Assembly: GCF_008704205.1 (NCBI RefSeq)
Contig: NZ_VXLC01000010.1
Coordinates: forward strand, 1-64,000
DNA length: 64,000 bases
DNA from: Nocardia colli
GTDB taxonomy: Bacteria; Actinomycetota; Actinomycetes; Mycobacteriales; Mycobacteriaceae
Direction: 5' to 3'
Of the stretch, positions 24,006 to 31,940 are shown piece after piece. The position numbers and the translations under genes are program-made. Each line of letters begins with the position of its first letter. The first letter of the stretch is position 1. A model generated the notes under the pieces. That model was not told the origin of the DNA, made no database searches, and saw only the letters and a program-made list of their open reading frames with translations.

Positions 24006-25178
24006 TCAACCACGCAGTACTTTGCGCCCGATCGCGTACTTGTGCACTTCGGTCGGACCGTCGTAGAGCCGGAACGCGCGGATGTCGCGGAAGATCATCT
24101 CGACCACCGTCTCGTCGCTGATGCCGATGCCGCCGAGCACCTGCACGCACCGGTCGGCCACCTTGAACAGCTCCTCGGAGACGTACGACTTCGCGATCGA
24201 GCTCTCGTGCCGCGCCTTCTCGCCCTGATCCATCAGCCAGCAGGCGTGCCAGATGGTCAGCCGGCACTGGTGCAGTGCGATCTCGTTGTCCGCCAACATG
24301 AACGACACGCCCTCGTGCTCGCCGATCGGCTTGCCGAACGCGGTCCGGGTGCGCGCGTGCGCGACCGCGATGCTCTGCGCCCGCTCGGCCGCGCCGAGCC
24401 AGCGCATGCAGTGCGTGAGCCGGGCCGGGGCCAGCCGCAGCTGGGCGTAGCGCAGCGCCTGGCCCGCGTCGCCGAGCAGGGCCGATTGGGGCAGCGTCAG
24501 GTTGTCGAACCGGACGACGCCGTGCCCGGCCACATAGTTGCGGTCCATCGTGTTCATCGTGCGTTCGATGACGATGCCCGGCTGATCGCCGTCGGTGAGG
24601 AACAGCGTGGGGCCGGCGGGCAGGTGCGGGTTCTCCGCGAGCCGGGCCATGATGATCCAGGTCTTGGCGCCGTTGGCCCCGGTGATCAGCCACTTGCGGC
24701 CGTTGACGGTGAAGTTCTCGCCGTCGAAGGTGGCGGTGGTGGCCAGCTGGGCCGGGTCCGAGCCCGCGCCGTCCGGCTCGGTCATGGCGAACACCGAGCG
24801 GTGCTGCCCGGCGACCATCGGCGCGAGGTGGCGCTCGACCTGCTCCGGGTTCGCCACCTTGGACAGCAGGAACATGTTGCCCTCGTCCGGGGCCGCGCAG
24901 TTCATCGCGATCGGGCCGAGGGTGGACCAGCCGGCCGCCTCGTAGATCACCGCCTGCTCGATGTGCGAGAGCCCGCGCCCGCCGAGCGACTCCGGCGCCT
25001 GCACGGTGAGCAGCTTCTCCGCCCTGGCCAGCTCGACCAGCTCCTGGCGCAGCTCGTCGGTCGGCCCGTGCGCGGTGAGCCGCGGATCCCGTTCGAACGG
25101 AACGATCTTGTCGATGACGAACTGGCGTACTCGATCGCGTTCGGCGGCGAGCTCGGCGGGCATCGAGAAGTCGATCAT
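24006..25178 (-). CDS. Acyl-CoA dehydrogenase (ACAD10/11-like C-terminal signature)
   Basis: 390 aa, full-length acyl-CoA dehydrogenase. FAD/substrate region FAMTEPDGAGSDPAQLATTA, then GRKWLITGANGA, and the C-terminal FRLYDGPTEVHKYAIGRKVL. That last segment (YDGP-EVH) marks the ACAD10/11-like group, different from the YEGTSQ of short-chain enzymes. It lies 54 bp upstream of the crotonase gene in the same direction, suggesting a short beta-oxidation-type operon outside the KstR locus. No KstR box was found upstream. TTGGTCACCAA (25181-25191) directly before the start is an 11-bp palindrome. Confidence 0.88.
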   Translation of the reverse strand: MIDFSMPAELAAERDRVRQFVIDKIVPFERDPRLTAHGPTDELRQELVELARAEKLLTVQAPESLGGRGLSHIEQAVIYEAAGWSTLGPIAMNCAAPDEGNMFLLSKVANPEQVERHLAPMVAGQHRSVFAMTEPDGAGSDPAQLATTATFDGENFTVNGRKWLITGANGAKTWIIMARLAENPHLPAGPTLFLTDGDQPGIVIERTMNTMDRNYVAGHGVVRFDNLTLPQSALLGDAGQALRYAQLRLAPARLTHCMRWLGAAERAQSIAVAHARTRTAFGKPIGEHEGVSFMLADNEIALHQCRLTIWHACWLMDQGEKARHESSIAKSYVSEELFKVADRCVQVLGGIGISDETVVEMIFRDIRAFRLYDGPTEVHKYAIGRKVLRG

Positions 25179-25341
25179 CGTTGGTCACCAATCGTTCGGA
25201 GGGTGCTTGCGTCGAGCATACGAAACCCTGGCCGAGCGACTGAAGGCACCCGCCATCAAAGCCGCCCGACGGGCCGTTCCGAACGTTATGCACCCGACGG
25301 CGCAGGCGCGTAGAGATCTGCGGCCATGTTCCGCCCGGACC

Positions 25342-26211
25342 TCAGCGGGCGCGGGCGACCTGCCGGCGCCGGCTCCCGATCACCCGGCAGGCGAGATAGA
25401 TCAGGAACGAGATCGTCGTGACGAACGTCGACACCGGAACGCCGGGCGCCAGCGACAGCAGAATGCCGCCCACCGCGGCGATCTCGGCGAAGATCACGGC
25501 GAACACGGTGGCCCGCACCGGATTCGCGGTCAGCTGCGCGGCCGCGGCGGCGGGCGTGATCAGCAACGCGAGCACCAGCAACGCGCCGACGATCTGCACC
25601 CCGAACGCCGCGGTGATGCCGAGCAGCACGGCGAACACGATCGACAGCGCCCGCACCGGAACCCCGCGCGCCACCGCGACTTCCGGGTCCGAGCTGGCGA
25701 ACAGCAACGGCCGGTAGACGATCGCGAGCACCGCGAGCACGCCGACGGTGCAGGCCGCGAGCAGCGTGATCCCGCTGTTGCCCACGCTGACCACCTGCCC
25801 GGTCAGCAGCGAGAACTTCGACCCGGCCCGATCCGGACCCAGCCACAGGAACAGCACGGACAGTCCGAGCCCGAACGACAGCACCACCGCGATCACCGAA
25901 TCACGTTCGCGGGCACGCGTTCCCAGCAACCCGAACAGCACCGCCGCGACCACCGACCCGGCGATCGCGCCGACGCCCACGCCGATCCCGGCGAGCAGCG
26001 CCGCGGCCGCGCCGGTCAGCGACAGCTCGCTGGTGCCGTGCACCGCGAACGACATCTGCCTGCTGATGATCAGCGGCCCGATCACCCCGGACAGCAGCCC
26101 GAGCAGCGCGGCGGCCAGCACCGCCTGCTGCACGAAGTCGTAGGACATCAGGTTCGCGGTGGTGCCGAAGTCGAACATCTTGCCGAGCACCCCGGACAGC
26201 TTGTCGATCAC
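25342..26211 (-). CDS. Zn/Mn ABC transporter permease (ZnuB/MntB-like)
   Basis: 289 aa with about eight membrane segments. SRQMSFAVHGTSELSLTGAAAALLAG carries the conserved His of the ABC-3 metal permease family. Third gene of a znuA-znuC-znuB operon; it overlaps the ATPase gene by 4 bases. The metal is probably zinc, judged from the binding protein and the upstream candidate Zur box. Confidence 0.9.
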   Translation of the reverse strand: MIDKLSGVLGKMFDFGTTANLMSYDFVQQAVLAAALLGLLSGVIGPLIISRQMSFAVHGTSELSLTGAAAALLAGIGVGVGAIAGSVVAAVLFGLLGTRARERDSVIAVVLSFGLGLSVLFLWLGPDRAGSKFSLLTGQVVSVGNSGITLLAACTVGVLAVLAIVYRPLLFASSDPEVAVARGVPVRALSIVFAVLLGITAAFGVQIVGALLVLALLITPAAAAAQLTANPVRATVFAVIFAEIAAVGGILLSLAPGVPVSTFVTTISFLIYLACRVIGSRRRQVARAR

Positions 26212-27116
26212 GAGCGCACCACGCTCGCCTCCGGTTCGACGACCGCCGGGTTGTCGCCGTGGCAGTGCGCGCCGGCCGTGCCGAGCGCGTCCATGGTGTC
26301 CCCGGTCCCGACCACCACCAGCCGCCCGCGCACCCGCAGCACATCGACCTCGGTCTGGTACAGCTCCGACAGCACGTCCGAAGTCATCACCTCGTCCGGC
26401 GTGCCGATCCGGAACTTGCCGTCCACCAGGTACAGCACCCGATCCACCAGCGGCAGAATCGGATTGATCTCGTGCGTCACGAACAGCACCGCGGTGTCGT
26501 GGCCGCGCCTGCGCTTGTCGATCAGCTCCGCCACCAGCCGCTGATTGGCCAGGTCCAGGCTCAGTAGCGGTTCGTCGCAGAGCAGCACCTTGGGGTCGCC
26601 GACCAGCGCCTGCGCCACCCGCAGCCGCTGCTGCTCGCCGCCGGACATGGTCTCCAGCGGCGCGTTCGCGAACTTCTCCGCGCCGACATCGGCGATCGCC
26701 GCGGCGACCTTGCGCTTGCGTTCGGCCCGCGCCCGCAGCCCGAGGCCCCAGCGGTGGCCGTCGTAGCCAAGGCCGACGAGGTCGACGCCGCGCAACTGCA
26801 CCCCGGCGTCGATCGTCTTCTGTTGCGGCACATAGCCGATATCGGGATTTCCGGTCCGCGCGGGCGCACCGGCGATCCGCGCGGTGCCCGCGCTGAGCCC
26901 GAGCTGGCCGAGCAGCACCTTCATCAGCGAGGTCTTGCCGGAACCGTTGGGCCCCAGCACCGCGACGAATTCGCCCGGCGCGACGTCGAGATCCAATTCC
27001 TGCCAGAGCGTCCGGTCGCCGAAGGACAACCGGGCCCCGTCCAGCCGGACGGCCGAAAGCGCCTGCCGCCGTACCGGTTCGGTGTGCTCGTTCAACGCGA
27101 CCCCCTGCGTCGTCAT
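26208..27116 (-). CDS. Zn/Mn ABC transporter ATP-binding protein (ZnuC-like)
   Basis: 302 aa from the ATG at 27116. Walker A GPNGSGKT (55-62), signature MSGGEQQRL, Walker B VLLCDEPLLSLD, H-loop VTHEINP. A C-terminal extension carries AHCHGDN, a possible regulatory metal site. A TTG 12 bases upstream (27128) also keeps the frame, but that codon falls inside the TCAAC repeat tract. Confidence 0.9.
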   Translation of the reverse strand: MTTQGVALNEHTEPVRRQALSAVRLDGARLSFGDRTLWQELDLDVAPGEFVAVLGPNGSGKTSLMKVLLGQLGLSAGTARIAGAPARTGNPDIGYVPQQKTIDAGVQLRGVDLVGLGYDGHRWGLGLRARAERKRKVAAAIADVGAEKFANAPLETMSGGEQQRLRVAQALVGDPKVLLCDEPLLSLDLANQRLVAELIDKRRRGHDTAVLFVTHEINPILPLVDRVLYLVDGKFRIGTPDEVMTSDVLSELYQTEVDVLRVRGRLVVVGTGDTMDALGTAGAHCHGDNPAVVEPEASVVRS

Positions 27117-27124
27117 GGTCTCGC

Positions 27125-27144
27125 TCAACTCAACTCAACTCAAC
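27125..27144. repeat. Pentanucleotide tract (TCAAC)x4 at the znuA-znuC junction
   Basis: Four perfect TCAAC copies (GTTGA on the coding strand). They span the last codons and stop of znuA and the 18-bp gap before the znuC ATG. Gain or loss of one unit would change the znuA C-terminus or the spacing to the znuC start. Confidence 0.9.
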
Positions 27145-28019
27145 GCCGCGCTGAGCACCTGGGCGTTCTTGGTCTGCCACTGCAGGTAATCCACTCCGGC
27201 GGGCAGGGTTTCGGTCACCTCGACCACCGCCAGCCCGTTCGACTTGGCCACCGAACGCAGGTCCTTGGTGATCTTGTCCTGGGTCTGCACGTTGTAGACG
27301 AGCGCGCGAACCTGCTTGCCGGTCAACAGTTCCCGGGTCGCGGCCACGGCGGCGGGGGCGGGATCGGTCTCCTGCTCGATCGCCTCTTGGAACTCGTGCG
27401 GCGTCTTGTCCTCGACCCCCGCGGCGAGCAGCAGGTAGTGCGCCAGCGGTTCGGTCTGCAGCACCGGCGTCTTCGGGTGCTCGGCGGCGAGTTTGCCTGC
27501 GATCGAGGTGATTCCGGCCAGTCCGCTCTTGAACGTGGCGGCCCGCTCGGTGAAACCGGCCGCGGCGCCGGGGGCCAGCTCGCCCAGGCTGCTCGCGATC
27601 CGGTCCGCGACCGTCGCGACGGTCTTCATGTCGTAGAAGACGTGCTCGTTCGAATCACCCTTGTCCGGCCGGGATTCGAACGCGTCGACGGTGCGCTTGT
27701 TCCGCCCCGCCACCGCCTTCTCGGCGAACTCGTCGTAGCCGCCGCCGTTGTAGACGACCAGGTCCGCGTCGCGCAGCTTGGCCGACTCGACCGCCGAGGT
27801 CTCGTGCGAGTGCGGGTCGGCGGACGGGTCGCTGATGATCGATTCGACCGTGGCGTCCGGCCCGGCGATCGTCGCGGCGATATCGCCCCAGACGTTGGTG
27901 GACGCGATGACGCTCGGCTTACCCGAATCCTTCGTGTCGCTGCCGCAGGCGGTGAGCGAGAGTGCGGCGACAACCCCCACGGCGACACCGGCGAACCGTA
28001 TGGCAATGCTTGTCTTCAC
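27135..28019 (-). CDS. Zn/Mn-binding lipoprotein of the ABC transporter (ZnuA-like)
   Basis: 294 aa, GTG start with a CAGGAG ribosome site. Signal peptide with lipobox LTAC (Cys25). Metal ligands of cluster A-I binding proteins: His70/His72 (ADPHSHE) and His126 (NEHVFYD), then LQTEPLAHYLL. The stretch after ADPHSHE lacks the long His-rich loop of Gram-negative ZnuA. First gene of the operon. Confidence 0.92.
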   Translation of the reverse strand: MKTSIAIRFAGVAVGVVAALSLTACGSDTKDSGKPSVIASTNVWGDIAATIAGPDATVESIISDPSADPHSHETSAVESAKLRDADLVVYNGGGYDEFAEKAVAGRNKRTVDAFESRPDKGDSNEHVFYDMKTVATVADRIASSLGELAPGAAAGFTERAATFKSGLAGITSIAGKLAAEHPKTPVLQTEPLAHYLLLAAGVEDKTPHEFQEAIEQETDPAPAAVAATRELLTGKQVRALVYNVQTQDKITKDLRSVAKSNGLAVVEVTETLPAGVDYLQWQTKNAQVLSAALS

Positions 28020-28086
28020 GCGGGGGCACTCCTGTGACGCTCAACAGCTGGTGACGCACTCGAGCGGGTGACACTACGCAGCTTAA

Positions 28087-28101
28087 TGGAAATGGTTTCT
28101 G
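28087..28101. promoter_or_regulatory. Candidate Zur box upstream of znuA
   Basis: TGGAAATGGTTTCTG matches 10 of 15 positions of the actinobacterial Zur consensus TGAAAATGATTTTCA and sits 68 bp upstream of the znuA start, in an unusually AT-rich stretch of this leader. Proposed by similarity and context only. Confidence 0.45.
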
Positions 28102-28135
28102 TTTCACTTTAGCAACTGCGCGCCGCCGAGACGAG

Positions 28136-28187
28136 TCCGGGCCCGCCGACCGGGACGCGCGGTTGCGCGGCCGTCGACGGGCCCGGA
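28136..28187 (-). terminator. Terminator downstream of the OtsB-GH15 gene
   Basis: TCCGGGCCCG (28136-28145) pairs with CGGGCCCGGA (28178-28187), enclosing a second GC-rich hairpin. It lies about 20 bp past the minus-strand stop at 28206. Confidence 0.65.
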
Positions 28188-28205
28188 GAACTCCGATGGA
28201 ACCGG

Positions 28206-30776
28206 TTAGACGAGCACCTCCGCCGGCTGACCGAGCAGCTGGGCGCACCGCAGCAGGCCGAGATGGCTGTAGGCCTGCGGGTGATTGCCGAGCGAGCGTT
28301 CGGCCACCGGGTCGTATTCCTCGCTGAGCAGTCCGGTCGGTCCGGCCACGTCCACCAGCTGAGCGAACAGCGCCTCGGCGTCCGAACGCTTGCCGATCAG
28401 CAGGTACGCCTCGACCAGCCAGGCCGCGCAGAGGTGGAAGCCGCCCTCGCCGCCGGGCAGGCCGTCGTCGTGGTGGTAGCGGTACACCGTCGAGCCGCTG
28501 CGCAGTTCGGCCTCGGTCGCGACGACGGTCGCGGCGAAGCGCGGATCGGACGGATCGATCAGCCCGCTCAATCCGATGTGCAGCGTCGCCGCGTCCAGGT
28601 CGGTGCCGTCGTAGGCCGCGGTGAACGACTGGACCTCGTCGTTCCAGCCCTTCGACTTCACCTCCTCGGCGATGGTGTCGCGCAGCACCGTCCAGGCCGG
28701 GTCGACCTCGCGCGCGAACTTCTGCGCCAGGGTCAGCGCCCGGTCCACGGTCAGCCAGCCCATCACCTTCGAGTACACGTGATGGCGCGGGTTGCCGCGG
28801 ATCTCCCAGATGCCGTGGTCGGGTTCCTGCCAGCGCCGCTGCACCGCGGAAACCATGGCGCGCACCAGTTCCCAGTCCGCGTCCGGCAGCGCCGCGGCCG
28901 GATCGGTGATGCCCTGGAGCTCCCGCGCGTGCGACAGGCTCGCGATCAGGTCGACGATCGGGCCGAACACGTCCAGCTGCACCTGCATGTTGGCCGCGTT
29001 GCCGACCCGGACCGGGCGCGAACCCGCGTAGCCGGGCAGCTGATCGATCACGGCCTCGGGCGGCAGCGTCTCGCCGTACAGCGTGTACAGCGGGTGCAGG
29101 CGCTCGGGTCCGGGCAGCGTCTCCAGCACGCGGTGCACCCAGCCGAGGAACTGCTCGGCCTCGCCGAGCGAACCGAGCGACACCAGGGCCTGCGCGGTCA
29201 GCGACGCGTCGCGCAGCCAGCAGTACCGGTAGTCCCAGTTGCGCACGCCGCCGATGTCTTCCGGCAGCGACGTGGTGGCCGCGGCCAGGATGGACCCGGA
29301 CGGCGCGTGCACCAGCCCGCGCAAGGTCAGCGCGGAACGCTTCATCAGGTCCGGCTTCAGCGACGGCAGCTGCAACGTGCCCGCCCACTGCGACCAGTAG
29401 CCTTCGGCGATCCGGCGCCGCTCCAGCTCGTCGGTCTTGGCCGGCGTGAGATCGGAGGTGCCGCAACGCATTTCCAGCACGATCGGGCCCTTGGCCGGGT
29501 CGACCACGGCGCGCGCGGAGTCGTGCGTGCCGTCGCTGATGATCTCCCAGGTGAGTCCGGGGGAGCGCAGCACCATCGGATCGTTGGTGCCGAGCACCCG
29601 CAGCCCGTTCTCCGAGGCTTCGATGCTCACCGGCACCTGGCCGAATTCCGGGCGCGGCGCGAAGGTCACCACGGCCTTGGCGTCACCGGTGATCACCCGG
29701 GTCAGGTCGGTCCGCGTGGCGGCCACATCGTGCGGCAGGTAGTCCACCACTTGCAGCTTGGCCCAACGGGTTTCGACGGTCATGGTGCTGTCGATGTAGC
29801 GCTGCGACAGCGGCAGGCCGGGCCGTTCCGGCTCGATGGTGAAGTGCCCGGCCTGCGGTCCGCCGAGCAGGTGCGCGAACACCGCGGCCGAGTCCGGTTC
29901 CGGATGACAGAACCAGGTGACCGTCGCGTCCGGGGTCAGCAGCGCCACCGAGCGCGGGCTGGCCAGCATGGTCAGCCGCTCGATCCGGGGCGCGCTCGCG
30001 CCGGCCAGCCAGGTGCGCCGCTCCTCCAGCAGGAAGGCCAGTGCGCAGGACACCGCCTCGGTGCTGTCGACCCGGTACTTGGCCTGGCTGTCGCCCTCGC
30101 CCACCTTGATGCCGAGGTCAGGGCCGGACAGCACGCGGAAGGCCTTCTCGTCGGTCACGTCGTCACCGAAGAACACCGCGGCCGACGCGGCGGCCTGATG
30201 CCGGATGGTGTCGAGTGCGGTGCCCTTGTCGGTTTGCACCACGGCCAATTCGATGACGGCCTTGCCCTCGGTCACCTGCACGCCGAACCACAGCGCCGGC
30301 CCCTGCCGGACCTGGGTCAGCGCCCGGTGGCCGATCTCCGGACTGGCGTTGCGCACGTGCAGCGCGACGCTGGCCGGCTTGATCTCGACGGTGACGCCGG
30401 GGTTCTCCGCGGCGACCTGGGTCAGCGCGGACTGCACCTCTTGGAGCAGTTGTTTGGCGTCGTTGTCGATGGCGTGCACGAAGCCGACGTCGAATTCCGA
30501 GCCGTGACTACCGATCAGTTGTACCTCGACCGGAAGTCGCGACAAAGCGGCGAGGTCTCGCAGCGCGCGGCCGGAAATGACCGCGGCGGTGGTTCCGGTG
30601 AGTCCGGCGAGTGCGCGTAACGCACTCACCGATTCCCGGTGTGGAAAGGCCTTCGCCGGGTCGGAAACGATGGGCGCAAGCGTCCCGTCATAGTCCGAGG
30701 CAACCAACAGTCTCGGCACTCGCGCGACTGTCGACAGTGCACGACGAAGTTCCAGTGGCAGATCCTGTGCGCTCAC
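28206..30776 (-). CDS. Fused trehalose-6-phosphate phosphatase (OtsB) and GH15 glucosidase/trehalase
   Basis: 856 aa, two enzymes in one chain. Residues 1-255: HAD phosphatase of the OtsB family, with nucleophile Asp28/Asp30 (ASDYDGTLAP), VISGR and GDDVTDE (204-210). Residues about 262-850: GH15 (alpha/alpha)6 barrel with general acid in GIWEIRGNPRHHVYSKVMGW and base in GLPGGEGGFHLCAAWLVEAY. Actinobacterial GH15 members of this type are trehalases. Phosphatase would make trehalose and GH15 could split it to glucose. TAGGTT lies 6 nt before the GTG (leaderless). Confidence 0.9.
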   Translation of the reverse strand: MSAQDLPLELRRALSTVARVPRLLVASDYDGTLAPIVSDPAKAFPHRESVSALRALAGLTGTTAAVISGRALRDLAALSRLPVEVQLIGSHGSEFDVGFVHAIDNDAKQLLQEVQSALTQVAAENPGVTVEIKPASVALHVRNASPEIGHRALTQVRQGPALWFGVQVTEGKAVIELAVVQTDKGTALDTIRHQAAASAAVFFGDDVTDEKAFRVLSGPDLGIKVGEGDSQAKYRVDSTEAVSCALAFLLEERRTWLAGASAPRIERLTMLASPRSVALLTPDATVTWFCHPEPDSAAVFAHLLGGPQAGHFTIEPERPGLPLSQRYIDSTMTVETRWAKLQVVDYLPHDVAATRTDLTRVITGDAKAVVTFAPRPEFGQVPVSIEASENGLRVLGTNDPMVLRSPGLTWEIISDGTHDSARAVVDPAKGPIVLEMRCGTSDLTPAKTDELERRRIAEGYWSQWAGTLQLPSLKPDLMKRSALTLRGLVHAPSGSILAAATTSLPEDIGGVRNWDYRYCWLRDASLTAQALVSLGSLGEAEQFLGWVHRVLETLPGPERLHPLYTLYGETLPPEAVIDQLPGYAGSRPVRVGNAANMQVQLDVFGPIVDLIASLSHARELQGITDPAAALPDADWELVRAMVSAVQRRWQEPDHGIWEIRGNPRHHVYSKVMGWLTVDRALTLAQKFAREVDPAWTVLRDTIAEEVKSKGWNDEVQSFTAAYDGTDLDAATLHIGLSGLIDPSDPRFAATVVATEAELRSGSTVYRYHHDDGLPGGEGGFHLCAAWLVEAYLLIGKRSDAEALFAQLVDVAGPTGLLSEEYDPVAERSLGNHPQAYSHLGLLRCAQLLGQPAEVLV

Positions 30777-31152
30777 GCATCCAACCTAGTGATCGGAGGA
30801 GTTTTTTCATGGGCGGGCAGAACAATACTGGGTTAGATTTGCCGCACCGACGCCCGCCGCTATGCGTGCGCTGTGTCTAATTTTCCGCCCGTTCGCGCCG
30901 GAGTGCGCGGCGAGGGCCCGAACTCGGGTCCGAGCGGCCACAACTGGTCACTTCTTCGCGTGCGCTGCGATCATGCCGATGTGCGATGGGTGCTGCAGGG
31001 GGCGCGCAAAACTCGCGCTACCCGACTACGCCGAGCGGCGGGCGCGGACGCGAATTCTGTGCGCCCGGCCCGCCTTCGGTGCCGAATGTGATCTTCCGCA
31101 CGAACCCGGCGGTCGCTCGTCATTTGCCGGGTATGTGCTGGCTGTCCGAATG
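30777..31152. other. 376-bp intergenic stretch
   Basis: Lies between the start of the OtsB-GH15 gene and the stop of kstR. It holds the OtsB-GH15 promoter (-10 TAGGTT, minus strand, 30783-30788) and a possible 23-codon ORF at 30809-30880. From 30881 on I see no gene, repeat or motif. A long plus-strand frame across kstR is a GC shadow. Confidence 0.5.
30809..30880 (+). CDS. Possible 23-aa small ORF with strong ribosome site
   Basis: ATG at 30809 is preceded by GGAGGA (30795-30800) at 8-nt spacing. It reads MGGQNNTGLDL, then HRRPPLCVRCV and TAA. The C-terminal CVRC is the only notable feature. The ribosome-site-like run overlaps the promoter of the divergent gene, so it may be coincidental. 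Confidence 0.25.
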   Translation: MGGQNNTGLDLPHRRPPLCVRCV

Positions 31153-31800
31153 CTAGGTGCGGTCGCCGAGCAACAGGTCGACGGTCAGCTCCAGGCGCTC
31201 GGTCACGTCGGTCGCCGACGCGCGCCGGGTCAGCCACGCGACCAGGTTCGACAGCCACACATCGCTGATCACCCTGGCGATGGCGAGCTGGCGCTCGTCC
31301 GGTTCGCCGTCGTTCATGGCGCGGGCGAACACCCGATCCATCACCTTGCCGACCCGATCGACCTCGGCCGCCGCGGACGCGTCGGCGAACATGAACGCGC
31401 GCGTCATGGCCTCGGTGAGCAGCGGATCGCGCTGCATCATCCGGGTGATCTGCTGCAGCAGCAGGTGCATGCGCTCCTGCGGCGACTGTCCGGCAAGCGG
31501 CTTGCGCTTGCCTTCGATCTGCTCGAATTCGCGCGACAGCGCGGACACCAGCAGGTGCACTTTCGAGGGGAAATACCGGTACAACGTCCCGACTGCGACA
31601 TCGGCGCGTTCGGCCACGGCCCGCATCTGGACCGCGTCGTAGCCGCCCTTGGAGGCCAGCGCCAGCGTCGCGTCGAGAATCCGCTTACGCCGTTCCCGCT
31701 GCGCGGCCGAACTCAGCTCGTCCTCACTGAGCGTCGTAACGGTCGCGGTAGCCGGTGCCGCATTGCCATCGGCCGGCTGCGATCGGGAGGGACTGGCCAT
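31153..31800 (-). CDS. kstR: TetR-family steroid-catabolism repressor KstR
   Basis: 215 aa. TetR HTH at about 37-82: RERRKRILDATLALASKGGYDAV, then RAVAERADVAVGTLYRYFPSK, close to mycobacterial KstR. Acts as a dimer released by 3-oxo-cholest-4-en-26-oyl-CoA-type ligands. GGAAAGGA precedes the ATG. It shares a 140-bp divergent promoter with fadE34 containing a perfect KstR palindrome, so it is probably autoregulated, as in M. tuberculosis Rv3574/Rv3573c. Confidence 0.93.
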   Translation of the reverse strand: MASPSRSQPADGNAAPATATVTTLSEDELSSAAQRERRKRILDATLALASKGGYDAVQMRAVAERADVAVGTLYRYFPSKVHLLVSALSREFEQIEGKRKPLAGQSPQERMHLLLQQITRMMQRDPLLTEAMTRAFMFADASAAAEVDRVGKVMDRVFARAMNDGEPDERQLAIARVISDVWLSNLVAWLTRRASATDVTERLELTVDLLLGDRT

Positions 31801-31891
31801 CGGTGAGAGTCCTTTCCGGAGACGTCGTTCGTGTAACTGGCCCGAGTATCGGCTCGGCGGTCGTCTCTTGACTTCCGCACAGCTAGGATAT

Positions 31892-31905
31892 TAGAACATG
31901 TTCTA
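31892..31905. promoter_or_regulatory. KstR box, kstR/fadE34 promoter
   Basis: TAGAACATGTTCTA, a perfect 14-bp palindrome that fits TNNAACNNGTTNNA at every fixed base. It overlaps the predicted -10 region of fadE34 (TTGACT at 31868-31873 as -35). Confidence 0.92.
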
Positions 31906-31940
31906 GGTGTGGGAGTCACGCCGGGAAGGCGGTACGGAGT

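Noticed and set aside
27125..27144. TCAAC tract as a CRISPR-like or iteron array
   Set aside because: Units are 5 bp with no spacers and overlap a coding end; a simple sequence repeat.
30862..31806. Plus-strand open frame across kstR
   Set aside because: Antisense to kstR with no conserved motif and compositional bias typical of a frame shadow.
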